Assembly: GCF_003047295.1 (NCBI RefSeq)
Contig: NZ_PZYZ01000004.1
Span: forward strand, 124,001 to 188,000
Reading direction: 5' to 3'
From: Nocardioides sediminis
Lineage (GTDB): Bacteria > Actinomycetota > Actinomycetes > Propionibacteriales > Nocardioidaceae
Length of the DNA stretch: 64,000 bases
The notes beneath the pieces are model-generated. The model was given only the letters and a program-made list of their open reading frames with translations. It made no database searches and had not been told where the DNA came from. This document shows positions 31,501-39,508 of this stretch, piece by piece. A program made the position numbers and the translations under genes. The first letter of the stretch is position 1, and the number at the start of each line of letters is the position of its first letter.

Positions 31501-32793
31501 GTGTCTTCCCCGTCCCGGGGCCCCGCCAAGGGCCGCCGCATCGCCGACAAGCCACCGTCGCGGTGGTCGCGCGGTCGGTCGTCCGGCGTCCGGGACGAGC
31601 GACCGGCCACACCGGCCGGAGAGCCGCGCAGGACCCCACCACGTGCCGCGGCCGGGACCCCGGCCCAGGCCCCGCGGGACACCCCGCGCGAGGCCCCGGC
31701 CGAGACCCCACGCGAGGCCGCGGCCGCCACTCCGCCCGGGACCGGGCGGGAGACCACCCCGGCCGAGCCGTCCCGGACGCCGCCCGAGGTCGTGCTCCCA
31801 CGCGACCCGCTCCCCGCGACCTCCTCGCGGACCCGGTCGATGCTGTGGGTGCTCGCCGGCGTCGTGCTCGTCGCCGGCGTCGCCGCCCTGGTGGCCGCGG
31901 CGTTCGGCGCGGGGCCGGCCTGGATCGACGGGGTCGGCGCCGTCGCCGTGGCCACCGTCCTGTCCTGGGCGCTGGCCGCACGCACGGGCGGCCGCACCTG
32001 GGTCACCGCCGGCGTGGCCCTCGCCCTCGGCGTGACCGCGATCGCCGTCGACACCCCCGTGCTCCGCACCGGCGCCGCCGTGATGACCACCGTGACCGGC
32101 GGCGTGCTGGCGGTGATGCTGACGGTCCCCGCCGTGAACTACTGGCGCGCCTGCCGCGAGGTCCTCATCGCCACCGTGCTCGCGGGGGTCACCGCGCTGG
32201 CCGCGGTCGGGTTCGAGCCGACGGTCACGGTGCCGCGCTTCGACTACGCCTCGCTGCTCCTCGGCCTGGTGCTGGTCTTCGCGCTCGTCTACCGGCTGGG
32301 GGCCGGCCTCCACGGGCTCGGCCGCCGGGGCCTGGTGGCGGTCCTGGTGGGCGCCGTGCTCCTCGTCCTCACGCTCGCCTACGCCGAGCTCCTGCGACGG
32401 TACGGCGCCGGGTCGGTCGTGCAGTCCGTCCTCGACTTCGTCGACTGGACGACCGAGCGGATCGGCGCGTTCCCCCGCCCGCTGGTGGTGCTGCTCGGCA
32501 TCCCCGCGCTCGTCTGGGGCACCCACATGCGCGCCCGCCGCCGCCAGGGCTGGTGGGTGTGCGCCTTCGGCGTCACGGCCACCATCCCGCTCGCGCAGGG
32601 CCTGCTCGACCCCGACGGCAGCTTCCTCGAGGCCGGCCTGCGGGCGGCGTACTCGCTCGTCCCCGGGCTGGTCCTCGGCTACCTCGTCGTGCGCGCCGAC
32701 CTGGCCCTCACCGGCCCCCGCGGACGCCGCGGCCGCCGCGCCGAGGAGGCGGAGGCGCACCGGCCCGAGCCCGCCCGCCTCGCCGAGCTCTGA
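31501..32793 (+). CDS. Polytopic membrane protein of unknown function
   Basis: 430 residues from GTG 31501; the longer frame upstream is antisense to mobA. Residues 1-110 are cytosolic, basic and low-complexity, with repeated T-P-R-E-A-P / T-P-R-E-A-A units. About eight to ten hydrophobic helices follow between 112 and 410, ending with an Arg/Glu-rich tail. No transporter or enzyme motif is recognised. Confidence 0.65.
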   Translation: MSSPSRGPAKGRRIADKPPSRWSRGRSSGVRDERPATPAGEPRRTPPRAAAGTPAQAPRDTPREAPAETPREAAAATPPGTGRETTPAEPSRTPPEVVLPRDPLPATSSRTRSMLWVLAGVVLVAGVAALVAAAFGAGPAWIDGVGAVAVATVLSWALAARTGGRTWVTAGVALALGVTAIAVDTPVLRTGAAVMTTVTGGVLAVMLTVPAVNYWRACREVLIATVLAGVTALAAVGFEPTVTVPRFDYASLLLGLVLVFALVYRLGAGLHGLGRRGLVAVLVGAVLLVLTLAYAELLRRYGAGSVVQSVLDFVDWTTERIGAFPRPLVVLLGIPALVWGTHMRARRRQGWWVCAFGVTATIPLAQGLLDPDGSFLEAGLRAAYSLVPGLVLGYLVVRADLALTGPRGRRGRRAEEAEAHRPEPARLAEL

Positions 32794-32811
32794 CTACGCC
32801 CCGGTAACGGC

Positions 32812-32817
32812 TAGCGT
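32812..32817 (+). promoter_or_regulatory. -10 box for leaderless biotin carrier gene
   Basis: TAGCGT lies 7 bases before ATG 32825. Confidence 0.45.
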
Positions 32818-32824
32818 CACCACC

Positions 32825-33052
32825 ATGGCTCGTTCCCAGTCCACCGAGATCCTCGCCGAGATGGTGGCCAACGTCCTTGTCGTCTCCTGCGAGGTCGGCG
32901 ACACCATCGCCGCGGGCGACACCGTCATCCTGCTCGAGTCGATGAAGATGGAGATCCCCGTGCTCGCCGAGCGCGCGGGCACCGTCACCGCCGTCAAGGT
33001 CACCGCGGGCGACGTGGTCCAGGAGGGCGACCCGCTCGTGGTGCTCGACTGA
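32825..33052 (+). CDS. Stand-alone biotin/lipoyl carrier protein
   Basis: 75 residues, a single barrel-sandwich hybrid domain. The biotinylation motif is E-S-M-K-M-E with Lys41, flanked by the two symmetric G-D strands (V-G-D-T-I-A-A-G-D and A-G-D-V-V-Q-E-G-D). No carboxylase or decarboxylase subunit lies nearby. It presumably serves as the carrier of a biotin-dependent carboxylase encoded elsewhere. Confidence 0.9.
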   Translation: MARSQSTEILAEMVANVLVVSCEVGDTIAAGDTVILLESMKMEIPVLAERAGTVTAVKVTAGDVVQEGDPLVVLD

Positions 33053-33081
33053 CGCACGCGTCCGTGCGGCAGAGTGGGCCC

Positions 33082-34185
33082 ATGCTGATCCGCGGAGCCG
33101 TCCTGGAGTCGATCGGCGCCCCGCGCCCCTACGCCGACTCCCGCCCGATCACCATCAGCGAGCTCGAGCTGGACCCGCCGGCTCCCGGCGAGCTGCTCGT
33201 GCGGGTCGAGGCCGCCGGCCTGTGCCACTCCGACCTGTCGGTCGTGGACGGCAACCGGGTGCGCCCGGTCCCGATGCTGCTCGGCCACGAGGCCGCCGGC
33301 CGGGTCGTCGAGGCCGGACCGGGTACGACGGTCGCCGTCGGCCAGCGGGTCGTGATGACCTTCCTGCCGCGGTGCGGCCGGTGCGAGGCGTGCGCCACCG
33401 ACGGCCTCGCGCCCTGCATCCCGGGCAGCGCCGCCAACAACGCCGGCCACCTCGTGGGCGACGGACAGCGGCTGCACCGCGACGGCGAGGACGTCTTCCA
33501 CCACCTCGGGGTGTCTGGGTTCGCCGACCACGCGGTGGTGCACGAGACCTCCGTCGTGCCGGTGGGCGACGACGTGCCGCCCGAGGTGGCCGCCGTGCTG
33601 GGCTGCGCCGTCCTCACCGGCGGCGGCGCGGTGATCAACGCCGGACGACCGGCACCGGGCCAGACCGTGGCGGTGGTGGGTCTCGGCGGCGTCGGCATGG
33701 CCGCCGTCCTCACCGCGCTCGCCCAGGACGGCGTACGCGTCGTCGGCGTCGACACGGTGCCCGACAAGCTGGAGGCGGCGCGGCGCCTGGGCGCCGACAT
33801 CGCCCTCACGCCCGACGAGGCGACCGAGCAGGGGCTGCGGGCCGAGGTCGTCATCGAGTGCGTCGGTCGCGCACGGGCCTTCGAGGCCGCGATCGGCCTG
33901 ACCGCGCCCGGCGGGCGCACCGTCACCGTCGGCCTCCCCGCCCCCGACGACCTGGCGACCATCTCGCCGCTGGCGCTGGTCGCCCAGGGCCGCACGATCA
34001 TCGGCAGCTACCTCGGGTCGGCCGTCCCGAGCCGCGACATCCCCGTCTTCGCCGACCTGTGGCGGGCCGGCCGGCTGCCGGTCGAGCACCTGGTCTCGTC
34101 CCACATCGCGCTGGACGAGATCAACGAGGGCATGGACCAGCTCGCCGACGGGCGCGCCATCCGGCAGGTCATCACCTTCGGCTGA
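33082..34185 (+). CDS. Zinc-dependent alcohol dehydrogenase (MDR family)
   Basis: 367 residues from ATG 33082. Catalytic zinc ligands are Cys48 and His69-Glu70 (G-H-E-A-A-G); the structural zinc site is Cys98, 101, 104 and 112. The Rossmann motif is V-V-G-L-G-G-V-G-M-A, with Asp following (G-V-D-T) indicating NAD. The length and the insertion after the structural site resemble class III/aryl-alcohol type enzymes. The stop codon lies inside a 7-bp-stem hairpin (34182-34198). Confidence 0.88.
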   Translation: MLIRGAVLESIGAPRPYADSRPITISELELDPPAPGELLVRVEAAGLCHSDLSVVDGNRVRPVPMLLGHEAAGRVVEAGPGTTVAVGQRVVMTFLPRCGRCEACATDGLAPCIPGSAANNAGHLVGDGQRLHRDGEDVFHHLGVSGFADHAVVHETSVVPVGDDVPPEVAAVLGCAVLTGGGAVINAGRPAPGQTVAVVGLGGVGMAAVLTALAQDGVRVVGVDTVPDKLEAARRLGADIALTPDEATEQGLRAEVVIECVGRARAFEAAIGLTAPGGRTVTVGLPAPDDLATISPLALVAQGRTIIGSYLGSAVPSRDIPVFADLWRAGRLPVEHLVSSHIALDEINEGMDQLADGRAIRQVITFG

Positions 34186-34198
34186 CCGGCCCGGTCAG
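34182..34198 (+). terminator. Hairpin overlapping the ADH stop codon
   Basis: CTGACCG and CGGTCAG pair perfectly around a GCC loop. The TGA stop lies within the 5' arm. No T-tract follows, so termination is only possible, not shown. Confidence 0.4.
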
Positions 34199-34395
34199 TC
34201 GGCTGACAGCGGGCCCGAGCCCGCTGCTGACAGCGGGCCCGAGCCCGCGATGCACTTCCACGCTGATGCGTGGGATACAGGCGCCGAGCGGCGTCGCGAC
34301 CCGGACCTCCGCGCAGGTGCGTGGAAGTCCAGCAGACGGGCCGGTGCGGGACCGACGCGCCCCCGAGGTGCCGCGCCGGCGCCCGGTCAGTCGGC
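34189..34395. repeat. Intergenic block flanked by 15-bp direct repeats, with tandem hairpins
   Basis: GCCCGGTCAGTCGGC occurs at 34189-34203 and again at 34381-34395 (the second copy crosses the gnd stop). Between them are two tandem 24-base units (34203-34226, 34227-34250), each containing the hairpin GCGGGC-CCGA-GCCCGC, and an inverted pair ACTTCCACGC / GCGTGGAAGT about 65 bases apart. No gene is recognised. It could be a small inserted element with a target duplication, or the product of slippage. Confidence 0.6.
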
Positions 34396-35841
34396 CGCGA
34401 CCTCCGGCCGGTCCGGCTCGGCCCACCGCGTGTGGAAGCTGCCCTCGCGGTCGACCCGCTCGTAGGTGTGCGCGCCGAAGTTGTCCCGCAGCGCCTGCAC
34501 GAGCGCGGCGGGCAGCCGCTCGCGCCGCAGCCCGTCGAAGTAGGCGAGGGACGAGGAGAAGGCCGGCGTCGGCACGCCGGCCCGCGCCGCGGTCGCCACG
34601 ACCTCGCGCCAGGCGTCCACCCCGGCCTTGACCGCGTCGGCGAAGTAGGCGGTGGTCAGCAGGGTGGTGAGGCCGGGCTCGTCGTCGTACGCCTCCTTGA
34701 TGCGGTCGAGGAACTGCGCCCGGATGATGCAGCCGCCCCGCCAGATGGTGGCCAGCTCGCCGAGGTCGATGTCCCAGCCGTGGGCATCCGCCCCCGCGGC
34801 GACCTGGTCGAAGCCCTGGGCGTAGGCCACGACCTTGGACGCGTAGAGGGCCGCGCGGACCTGGTCGACGAAGGTGTCGCGGTCCACCTCGACCCGCTGC
34901 TCCTCCGGGTCGGTGGCGAAGACCTCGCGGGCCGCCGCGCGCTGCTCGGTGTGCCCCGACAGCGACCGGGCGAACGTCGCCTCGGCGATGCCGGTGACCG
35001 GTACGCCGAGGTCGAGGGCGGTCTGGACGGTCCAGCGTCCGGTGCCCTTCTGCTCGGCCGCGTCGCGCACCACGTCGACGAAGGGCCGTCCGGTCTCCGC
35101 GTCGGTGTGCCGCAGGACGTCCGAGGCCACCTCGATGAGGAACGACTCGAGGTCGCCGCCGTTCCAGTCCTCGAAGACGTCCGCCACCTGCGCGGGCTCG
35201 AGCCCGGCAACGGTCCGGAGCAGGTCGTAGGACTCGGCGATGAGCTGCATGTCGGCGTACTCGATGCCGTTGTGCACCATCTTGACGAAGTGTCCGGCGC
35301 CGCCTGGACCCACGTGGGCGGCGCAGGGGGTGCCCTCGACGACGGCCGCGATCGACTCGACGACCGGCCGCAGCCGCTCCCAGGCGTGGTCGGACCCGCC
35401 GACCATGATCGACGGCCCGTTCAGCGCCCCGTCCTCGCCGCCCGAGACGCCCATGCCGACGAAGTGCAGGCCGTGCCCGGCCAGCGCCTCGTCCCGACGG
35501 ACCGTGTCGGCGAAGTGCGCGTTGCCCGCGTCGACGACGATGTCGTCCTCGTCGAGCAGCGGCACCAGCTCGTCGATGACCGCGTCGGTGGCCTCACCCG
35601 CCTTGACCATGACGACGACCACGCGGGGCCGCGCGATCGCGGCGACGAGCTCCTCGAGCGTCTCGGCGCCGACGAGGTCGCCCTCGTCGCCGTGCTCCTC
35701 GAGCAGCGCGGTGGTCCGCGCGGTCGTGCGGTTGTGCACCGCGATGGTGTGGCCGTTGCGGGCGATGTTGCGGGCCAGGTTGCGGCCCATGGTCGCCAGC
35801 CCGGTCAGGCCGATGGTCGCTCGAGCGTGCTCGGTGGACAT
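34387..35841 (-). CDS. gnd: 6-phosphogluconate dehydrogenase, decarboxylating
   Basis: 484 residues from ATG 35841, the length of the long tetradomain-type enzyme. The coenzyme motif is G-L-A-T-M-G-R-N-L-A with N-R-T downstream (NADP), the signature V-G-M-G-V-S-G-G-E-x-G-A-L-N-G-P-S-I-M is present, and the catalytic Lys is in G-H-F-V-K-M-V-H-N-G-I-E-Y. It oxidises 6-phosphogluconate to ribulose-5-phosphate and CO2 in the pentose phosphate pathway. No zwf or other pathway gene is adjacent. Confidence 0.96.
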   Translation of the reverse strand: MSTEHARATIGLTGLATMGRNLARNIARNGHTIAVHNRTTARTTALLEEHGDEGDLVGAETLEELVAAIARPRVVVVMVKAGEATDAVIDELVPLLDEDDIVVDAGNAHFADTVRRDEALAGHGLHFVGMGVSGGEDGALNGPSIMVGGSDHAWERLRPVVESIAAVVEGTPCAAHVGPGGAGHFVKMVHNGIEYADMQLIAESYDLLRTVAGLEPAQVADVFEDWNGGDLESFLIEVASDVLRHTDAETGRPFVDVVRDAAEQKGTGRWTVQTALDLGVPVTGIAEATFARSLSGHTEQRAAAREVFATDPEEQRVEVDRDTFVDQVRAALYASKVVAYAQGFDQVAAGADAHGWDIDLGELATIWRGGCIIRAQFLDRIKEAYDDEPGLTTLLTTAYFADAVKAGVDAWREVVATAARAGVPTPAFSSSLAYFDGLRRERLPAALVQALRDNFGAHTYERVDREGSFHTRWAEPDRPEVAAD

Positions 35842-35897
35842 GCTCGGGCCAACTCCGTCGCGCGGGTCGCTATTCCACCCCGCGAGGCACCGGTGGC

Positions 35898-35903
35898 TAC
35901 CAT
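35898..35903 (+). promoter_or_regulatory. Possible -10 box for the riboswitch-gdx transcript
   Basis: TACCAT lies 24 bases upstream of the riboswitch core, a position that would put the start at about 35910. No convincing -35 element is seen. Confidence 0.3.
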
Positions 35904-35926
35904 CGGTGGGGAGCCGACCCGGCTCG

Positions 35927-35968
35927 CCGGACGAGGGAGCCGTACCCGGACAGCGACAAGACGGCCTC
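35927..35968 (+). ncRNA. Guanidine-III (ykkC-III) riboswitch
   Basis: The segment carries CCGGACGAGG, then CCGTACCCGG, then GACAAGACGGCC, which is the conserved core of the guanidine-III class; I recall the Thermobifida fusca crystal aptamer as nearly identical, with the same order and spacing. The CCGG/CCGG pairing forms the pseudoknot-type helix, and GAG-CCGT pairs with ACGGCCTC. The Shine-Dalgarno GGAGG starts only two bases after the core, so guanidinium binding probably controls ribosome access to the exporter gene at 35982. Confidence 0.88.
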
Positions 35969-35981
35969 ACGGAGGTTCGTC

Positions 35982-36296
35982 ATGGCATGGCTCGTGCTCG
36001 TCGCGTCCGGGGTCCTGGAGGCCGTCTGGGCCGTCGCCCTCGGCCGGTCCGAGGGGTTCTCCCGGTTGGTCCCCTCGGTGGTCTTCGTCGTCGCCCTCGT
36101 GCTGAGCATGGGCGGTCTGGCCTTCGCGCTGCGCACCCTCCCGGTCGGGACGGGGTACGCCGTGTGGGTCGGCATCGGCGCCGGCCTCGCGGTGGCCTGG
36201 GGGATGGCGACCGGCACCGAGAGCGTCAGCGTGGCCAAGGTGCTGCTGCTCCTCGGCCTGGTCGGGTGCGTGGTCGGTCTCAAGCTCGCCCACTGA
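35982..36296 (+). CDS. gdx: Guanidinium exporter (Gdx/SugE-type SMR protein)
   Basis: 104 residues and four membrane helices, the standard small-multidrug-resistance length. Glu13 is the central substrate- and proton-binding residue, and the helix-1 sequence V-L-E-A-V-W-A-V-A-L-G followed by G-F-S-R-L-V-P-S and L-P-V-G-T-G-Y-A-V-W-V-G-I-G-A is the Gdx (formerly SugE) pattern rather than EmrE. It exports guanidinium in exchange for protons as a dual-topology dimer. The guanidine-III riboswitch directly upstream confirms the ligand. Confidence 0.93.
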   Translation: MAWLVLVASGVLEAVWAVALGRSEGFSRLVPSVVFVVALVLSMGGLAFALRTLPVGTGYAVWVGIGAGLAVAWGMATGTESVSVAKVLLLLGLVGCVVGLKLAH

Positions 36297-36316
36297 CCCG
36301 TCGTACGACGTGGCGG

Positions 36317-36961
36317 TCAGGACCCGAGCACGTCCTTCATCGTCGCGATCTCGGCCTCCTGGGCGTCGATGATCGTCCCGGCGAGCTCGACGGCCGGCGC
36401 GTAGCGACCGTCGTCCTGCTGGTCCCGGGCCATCTCGACGGCTCCCTCGTGGTGCTCGACCATCATCTCGAGCCACATGTCCTGGAACTCCGCGTCCGGG
36501 GCGTTCTCCAGCTCCTCGAAGTCCTCGGCGGTCATCATGCCGGGCATGTCGGACTCCATCCCCTTCATGGAGTCGGCCATCCCCTCCATGTCGTGGCCGG
36601 CGTTGGAGTGGTCGCGCATCGTCGCGGGGACCTCCTCGTCCCACTCCTGGAGCCAGTCGGCCATCTGCTCGATCTCGGGGCCCTGCGCGTCCCGGACGTC
36701 CTGGGCCAGCTCCTGCACCTCGGGGTCCAGGTTGCGCTCGACGGTCAGGTCGACCATCGACAGGGCCTGGGCGTGGTGCTGGATCATGTCGGTCGCGAAC
36801 GCGACGTCGGCGTCGTTGTGCTCGGTGTCGGACACCTCGGCGGAGGTGTCGTCGGCGGACTCGTCGCCGCCGCACGCCGAGAGCGTGAGGGCCAGCCCGA
36901 GGGTCAGTGCGCCGACCAGTCGTGGGGTACGACGAGCGCGCCCGATCGTGCGGTGCTGCAT
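36317..36961 (-). CDS. DUF305-family lipoprotein
   Basis: 214 residues from ATG 36961 (AGGAGA six bases upstream). The signal sequence ends L-S-A-C, a good lipobox. The mature protein is a helical bundle with two H-H motifs: D-M-I-Q-H-H-A-Q-A-L near the start and M-V-E-H-H-E-G-A-V near the end, with a Met/Asp-rich middle (G-M-E-S-D-M-P-G-M-M). The family is found on the outer face of actinobacterial membranes and may bind copper or other metals, suggested by the His/Met content. No metal-transport gene is adjacent. Confidence 0.88.
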   Translation of the reverse strand: MQHRTIGRARRTPRLVGALTLGLALTLSACGGDESADDTSAEVSDTEHNDADVAFATDMIQHHAQALSMVDLTVERNLDPEVQELAQDVRDAQGPEIEQMADWLQEWDEEVPATMRDHSNAGHDMEGMADSMKGMESDMPGMMTAEDFEELENAPDAEFQDMWLEMMVEHHEGAVEMARDQQDDGRYAPAVELAGTIIDAQEAEIATMKDVLGS

Positions 36962-37052
36962 GCGTGTCTCCTGTCCGCGGTCTCGTGTGGAGGACGCCGA
37001 TATCCTCACCAGCATCTCGCGGTGGCTCTCGGCGTGACGCAAGGGGACCTGC

Positions 37053-38792
37053 ATGGCTGGCATCCGGGTGTGGTCGATCGTGGTGGGCGTCGTCGCCGTC
37101 CTCGTGGGCTGGACGTTGCTGTTCCGCCCCTTCGCGTCGCTGACCGTCCTGCTCCTCCTCGTGGTCGTGGGCCTCCTGGTGATGGCGGGCAGTCGGCTCG
37201 CCGAGCTCGAGCGGCCGTGGGCGGCGCTCGACCTCGTGCCGGCGACGGCGTACCTCCTCGCCGCGGTCGCGGTGCTGGTCTGGCCCGGGTCGGCGGTCGT
37301 CGTGCTCGTCTGGGTGGTGGGGCTGTCACTGCTGGTCGACGGCGTCGTGGCCCTGGTGCACGCCGTGCGCGACCGCGGCCCGGGCCGGATCACCTCGGCC
37401 CTGCGCGGCACTGCCACGGTGGTCCTCGGCGTCCTCGCCCTCTCCTGGCCCGACGTCACCAGCATCGTGGTCGCCGTCGTCTTCGGCATCCGGGTGCTGT
37501 GGACCGGGCTGGAGCTGGTCTGGCAGGGAGTCCGCGGACGCACGGCCGGACGGCCGACCGGACAGCCGGCCCCGGCCGGCCCGCGGCCCTGGTGGCGTCG
37601 CAGCCTGTCCTTCGTCGCCGCCGCGGCCACCCTCGTCCTCGCGGTGGCCCTCGCGGGGGTCGGGTCCCTCGTCAGCAACAGCACGCCCGTGCCCGACGAC
37701 TTCTACACCGCGCCGGAGGACGTCCCCGGCGAACCGGGTGCGCTGCTCCGCACCGACGACTTCGACCGGGCGATCCCCGACGGGGCGCGGGCCTGGCGCA
37801 TCCTCTACACGACCACGGCCCTGGGCGACGAGCCCGCGCTGGCCAGCGCGATCGTGGTCGTCCCCGACGACGCCGGCGCCGCCCCGCTGCCCGTGGTCGC
37901 CTGGGCGCACGGCACGACCGGGGTCGCGGAGGGCTGCGCGCCCTCCCTGCTGGCCGACCCCTTCGAGGCGGGCGCCATGTTCACCCTCGACGAGGCCATC
38001 GGCAACGACTGGGCGGTCGTGGCCACGGACTACGTCGGCCTGGGCACCGAAGGACCCCACGCCTACCTCGTCGGCGAGCCCGCCGGCCATGCGGTGCTGG
38101 ACGCGGTGCGGGCCGCGCGCGCCGTCGAGGAGATCTCGCTCGCCGACCGGACGGTGGTGTGGGGACACTCGCAGGGCGGGCACGCGGCCCTGTGGGCCGG
38201 CATCCTCGCGGAGGATCACGCCCCCGATGCCGGCGTCGTCGGCGTCGCCGCCATGGCGCCGGCCAGCAACCTCACGGGCCTGATCACCAACCTCGACGAG
38301 GTGCCCGGCGGCAGCATCTTCGCGTCGTACGTCCTCGACGGCTTTGCGAGCACCTACGACGACGTGGACGTCGACGACTACGTCCGCGGCGCGGCCGAGG
38401 TGCAGGTGGAGGAGATGGCGACCCGGTGCCTCTCGGGTCCCGGCGCGCTCGTCAACATCGCCGAGTACCTCGTCCAGGACACCTCGGTCTTCGACACCGA
38501 CCCGACCTCGGGGGCCCTCGGAGCGCGGCTGGAGGAGAACGTCCCGGCAGGCCCGATCGCCGCCCCGCTGCTGCTCGCCCAGGGGGAGACCGACCCGCTC
38601 GTCATCCCGTCCGCCCAGCAGGAGTACGCCGACCAGCGCTGCGACTCCGGCGGCGGTCCGGTCGACTACCGCACCTACCCCGACCGCGACCACGTCGGAG
38701 TCGTCGCCGACGACTCCCCGCTGGTGCCCGACCTGCTGGAGTGGACCCGGCAGCGGTTCGCCGGTGAGGAGGCGGCCGACACCTGCGGCTGA
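37053..38792 (+). CDS. HdeD-like membrane domain / secretory lipase fusion
   Basis: 579 residues. Residues 1 to about 165 hold six short membrane helices of the HdeD/DUF308 type. A linker (P-T-G-Q-P-A-P-A-G-P-R-P) and a seventh helix (about 187-208) lead to an alpha/beta hydrolase resembling secretory lipases: V-A-W-A-H-G-T-T-G, nucleophile elbow G-H-S-Q-G-G at 371-376 (Ser373), and a late D-H-V-G His. The hydrolase would sit outside the membrane. A stand-alone DUF308 gene follows, so the two DUF308 units may associate. Confidence 0.85.
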   Translation: MAGIRVWSIVVGVVAVLVGWTLLFRPFASLTVLLLLVVVGLLVMAGSRLAELERPWAALDLVPATAYLLAAVAVLVWPGSAVVVLVWVVGLSLLVDGVVALVHAVRDRGPGRITSALRGTATVVLGVLALSWPDVTSIVVAVVFGIRVLWTGLELVWQGVRGRTAGRPTGQPAPAGPRPWWRRSLSFVAAAATLVLAVALAGVGSLVSNSTPVPDDFYTAPEDVPGEPGALLRTDDFDRAIPDGARAWRILYTTTALGDEPALASAIVVVPDDAGAAPLPVVAWAHGTTGVAEGCAPSLLADPFEAGAMFTLDEAIGNDWAVVATDYVGLGTEGPHAYLVGEPAGHAVLDAVRAARAVEEISLADRTVVWGHSQGGHAALWAGILAEDHAPDAGVVGVAAMAPASNLTGLITNLDEVPGGSIFASYVLDGFASTYDDVDVDDYVRGAAEVQVEEMATRCLSGPGALVNIAEYLVQDTSVFDTDPTSGALGARLEENVPAGPIAAPLLLAQGETDPLVIPSAQQEYADQRCDSGGGPVDYRTYPDRDHVGVVADDSPLVPDLLEWTRQRFAGEEAADTCG

Positions 38793-38920
38793 CCCCCGCG
38801 GCGCCGGGGCTCCGGACCGGGCACTCACCGATTTCGGACGATGACGACCGCGGCGCGGGGTGGCTACCGTGGACGCACGGGTCGTCGGGTCGGCGCGACG
38901 TCCGCGACAGGAGGCCCCCG

Positions 38921-39499
38921 ATGAGTGCCGCGACACCTGACCAGCACCCCGTGGTCCTGCCCACCGCACCCGTCCTGGCGGCCGTGCTCGGCGGCGCCGT
39001 CTCGGTGGTGCTCGGCGTGCTCGTGCTCGCCTGGCCCGAGGTCACGCTCAAGATCGGCGCGGTCCTGTTCGGCATCCAGCTCGTCGTCGTCGGCGCGGTG
39101 CGCGTGGCGCTCGGACTCCTCATCGGCAGCGTCGAGGGCTGGGTCCGGGCCGTGTACGTCGTCAGCGGCGTGCTCGTCGCCATCGCCGGCATCGTGTGCA
39201 TCCGGCAGCCGGTCCTCTCGGTCGCCGTGATCGTCCTGGTGATCGGCGTGGGCTGGCTGGTCGAGGGCGTCGCCCTCCTCGCCGCCGGGGCCGGCGCCGA
39301 GTCGGGCCGCTGGCCGGCACTGGTGGCAGGGGGCATCAGCGTGGTCGCCGCGGTGGTCCTGCTCGCCTACCCGGTGGAGACGACCGAGCTCATGCTCTCC
39401 CTCGGTGGCTGGCTCCTCGTGCTGATCGGGATGATGACGATGATCGGGGTGCCGTGGCTGATGCGGGAGTCCCGTCGAGCACGCGACGTCGACGCGTGA
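38921..39499 (+). CDS. HdeD/DUF308-family membrane protein
   Basis: 192 residues with six membrane helices arranged as three repeated helix pairs, typical of HdeD-like proteins (V-L-G-V-L-V-L-A-W-P-E-V-T and related repeats). ACAGGAGG precedes ATG by 6 bases. HdeD is linked to acid resistance in E. coli, but actinobacterial relatives are uncharacterised. It lies between the HdeD-lipase fusion and cardiolipin synthase and ends 9 bases before the latter. Confidence 0.85.
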   Translation: MSAATPDQHPVVLPTAPVLAAVLGGAVSVVLGVLVLAWPEVTLKIGAVLFGIQLVVVGAVRVALGLLIGSVEGWVRAVYVVSGVLVAIAGIVCIRQPVLSVAVIVLVIGVGWLVEGVALLAAGAGAESGRWPALVAGGISVVAAVVLLAYPVETTELMLSLGGWLLVLIGMMTMIGVPWLMRESRRARDVDA

Positions 39500-39508
39500 C
39501 CGGCTGAC

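Noticed and set aside
34172..34426. Minus-strand frame of 84 codons in the adh-gnd gap
   Set aside because: Its apparent repeat (G-L-G-P-A-V-S) is just the tandem hairpin sequence translated; it overlaps the gnd 3' end.
35240..38767. Open frame of about 1,175 codons on the plus strand
   Set aside because: It crosses gnd (antisense), the riboswitch, the Gdx gene and the lipase in the wrong frame; composition is low-complexity.
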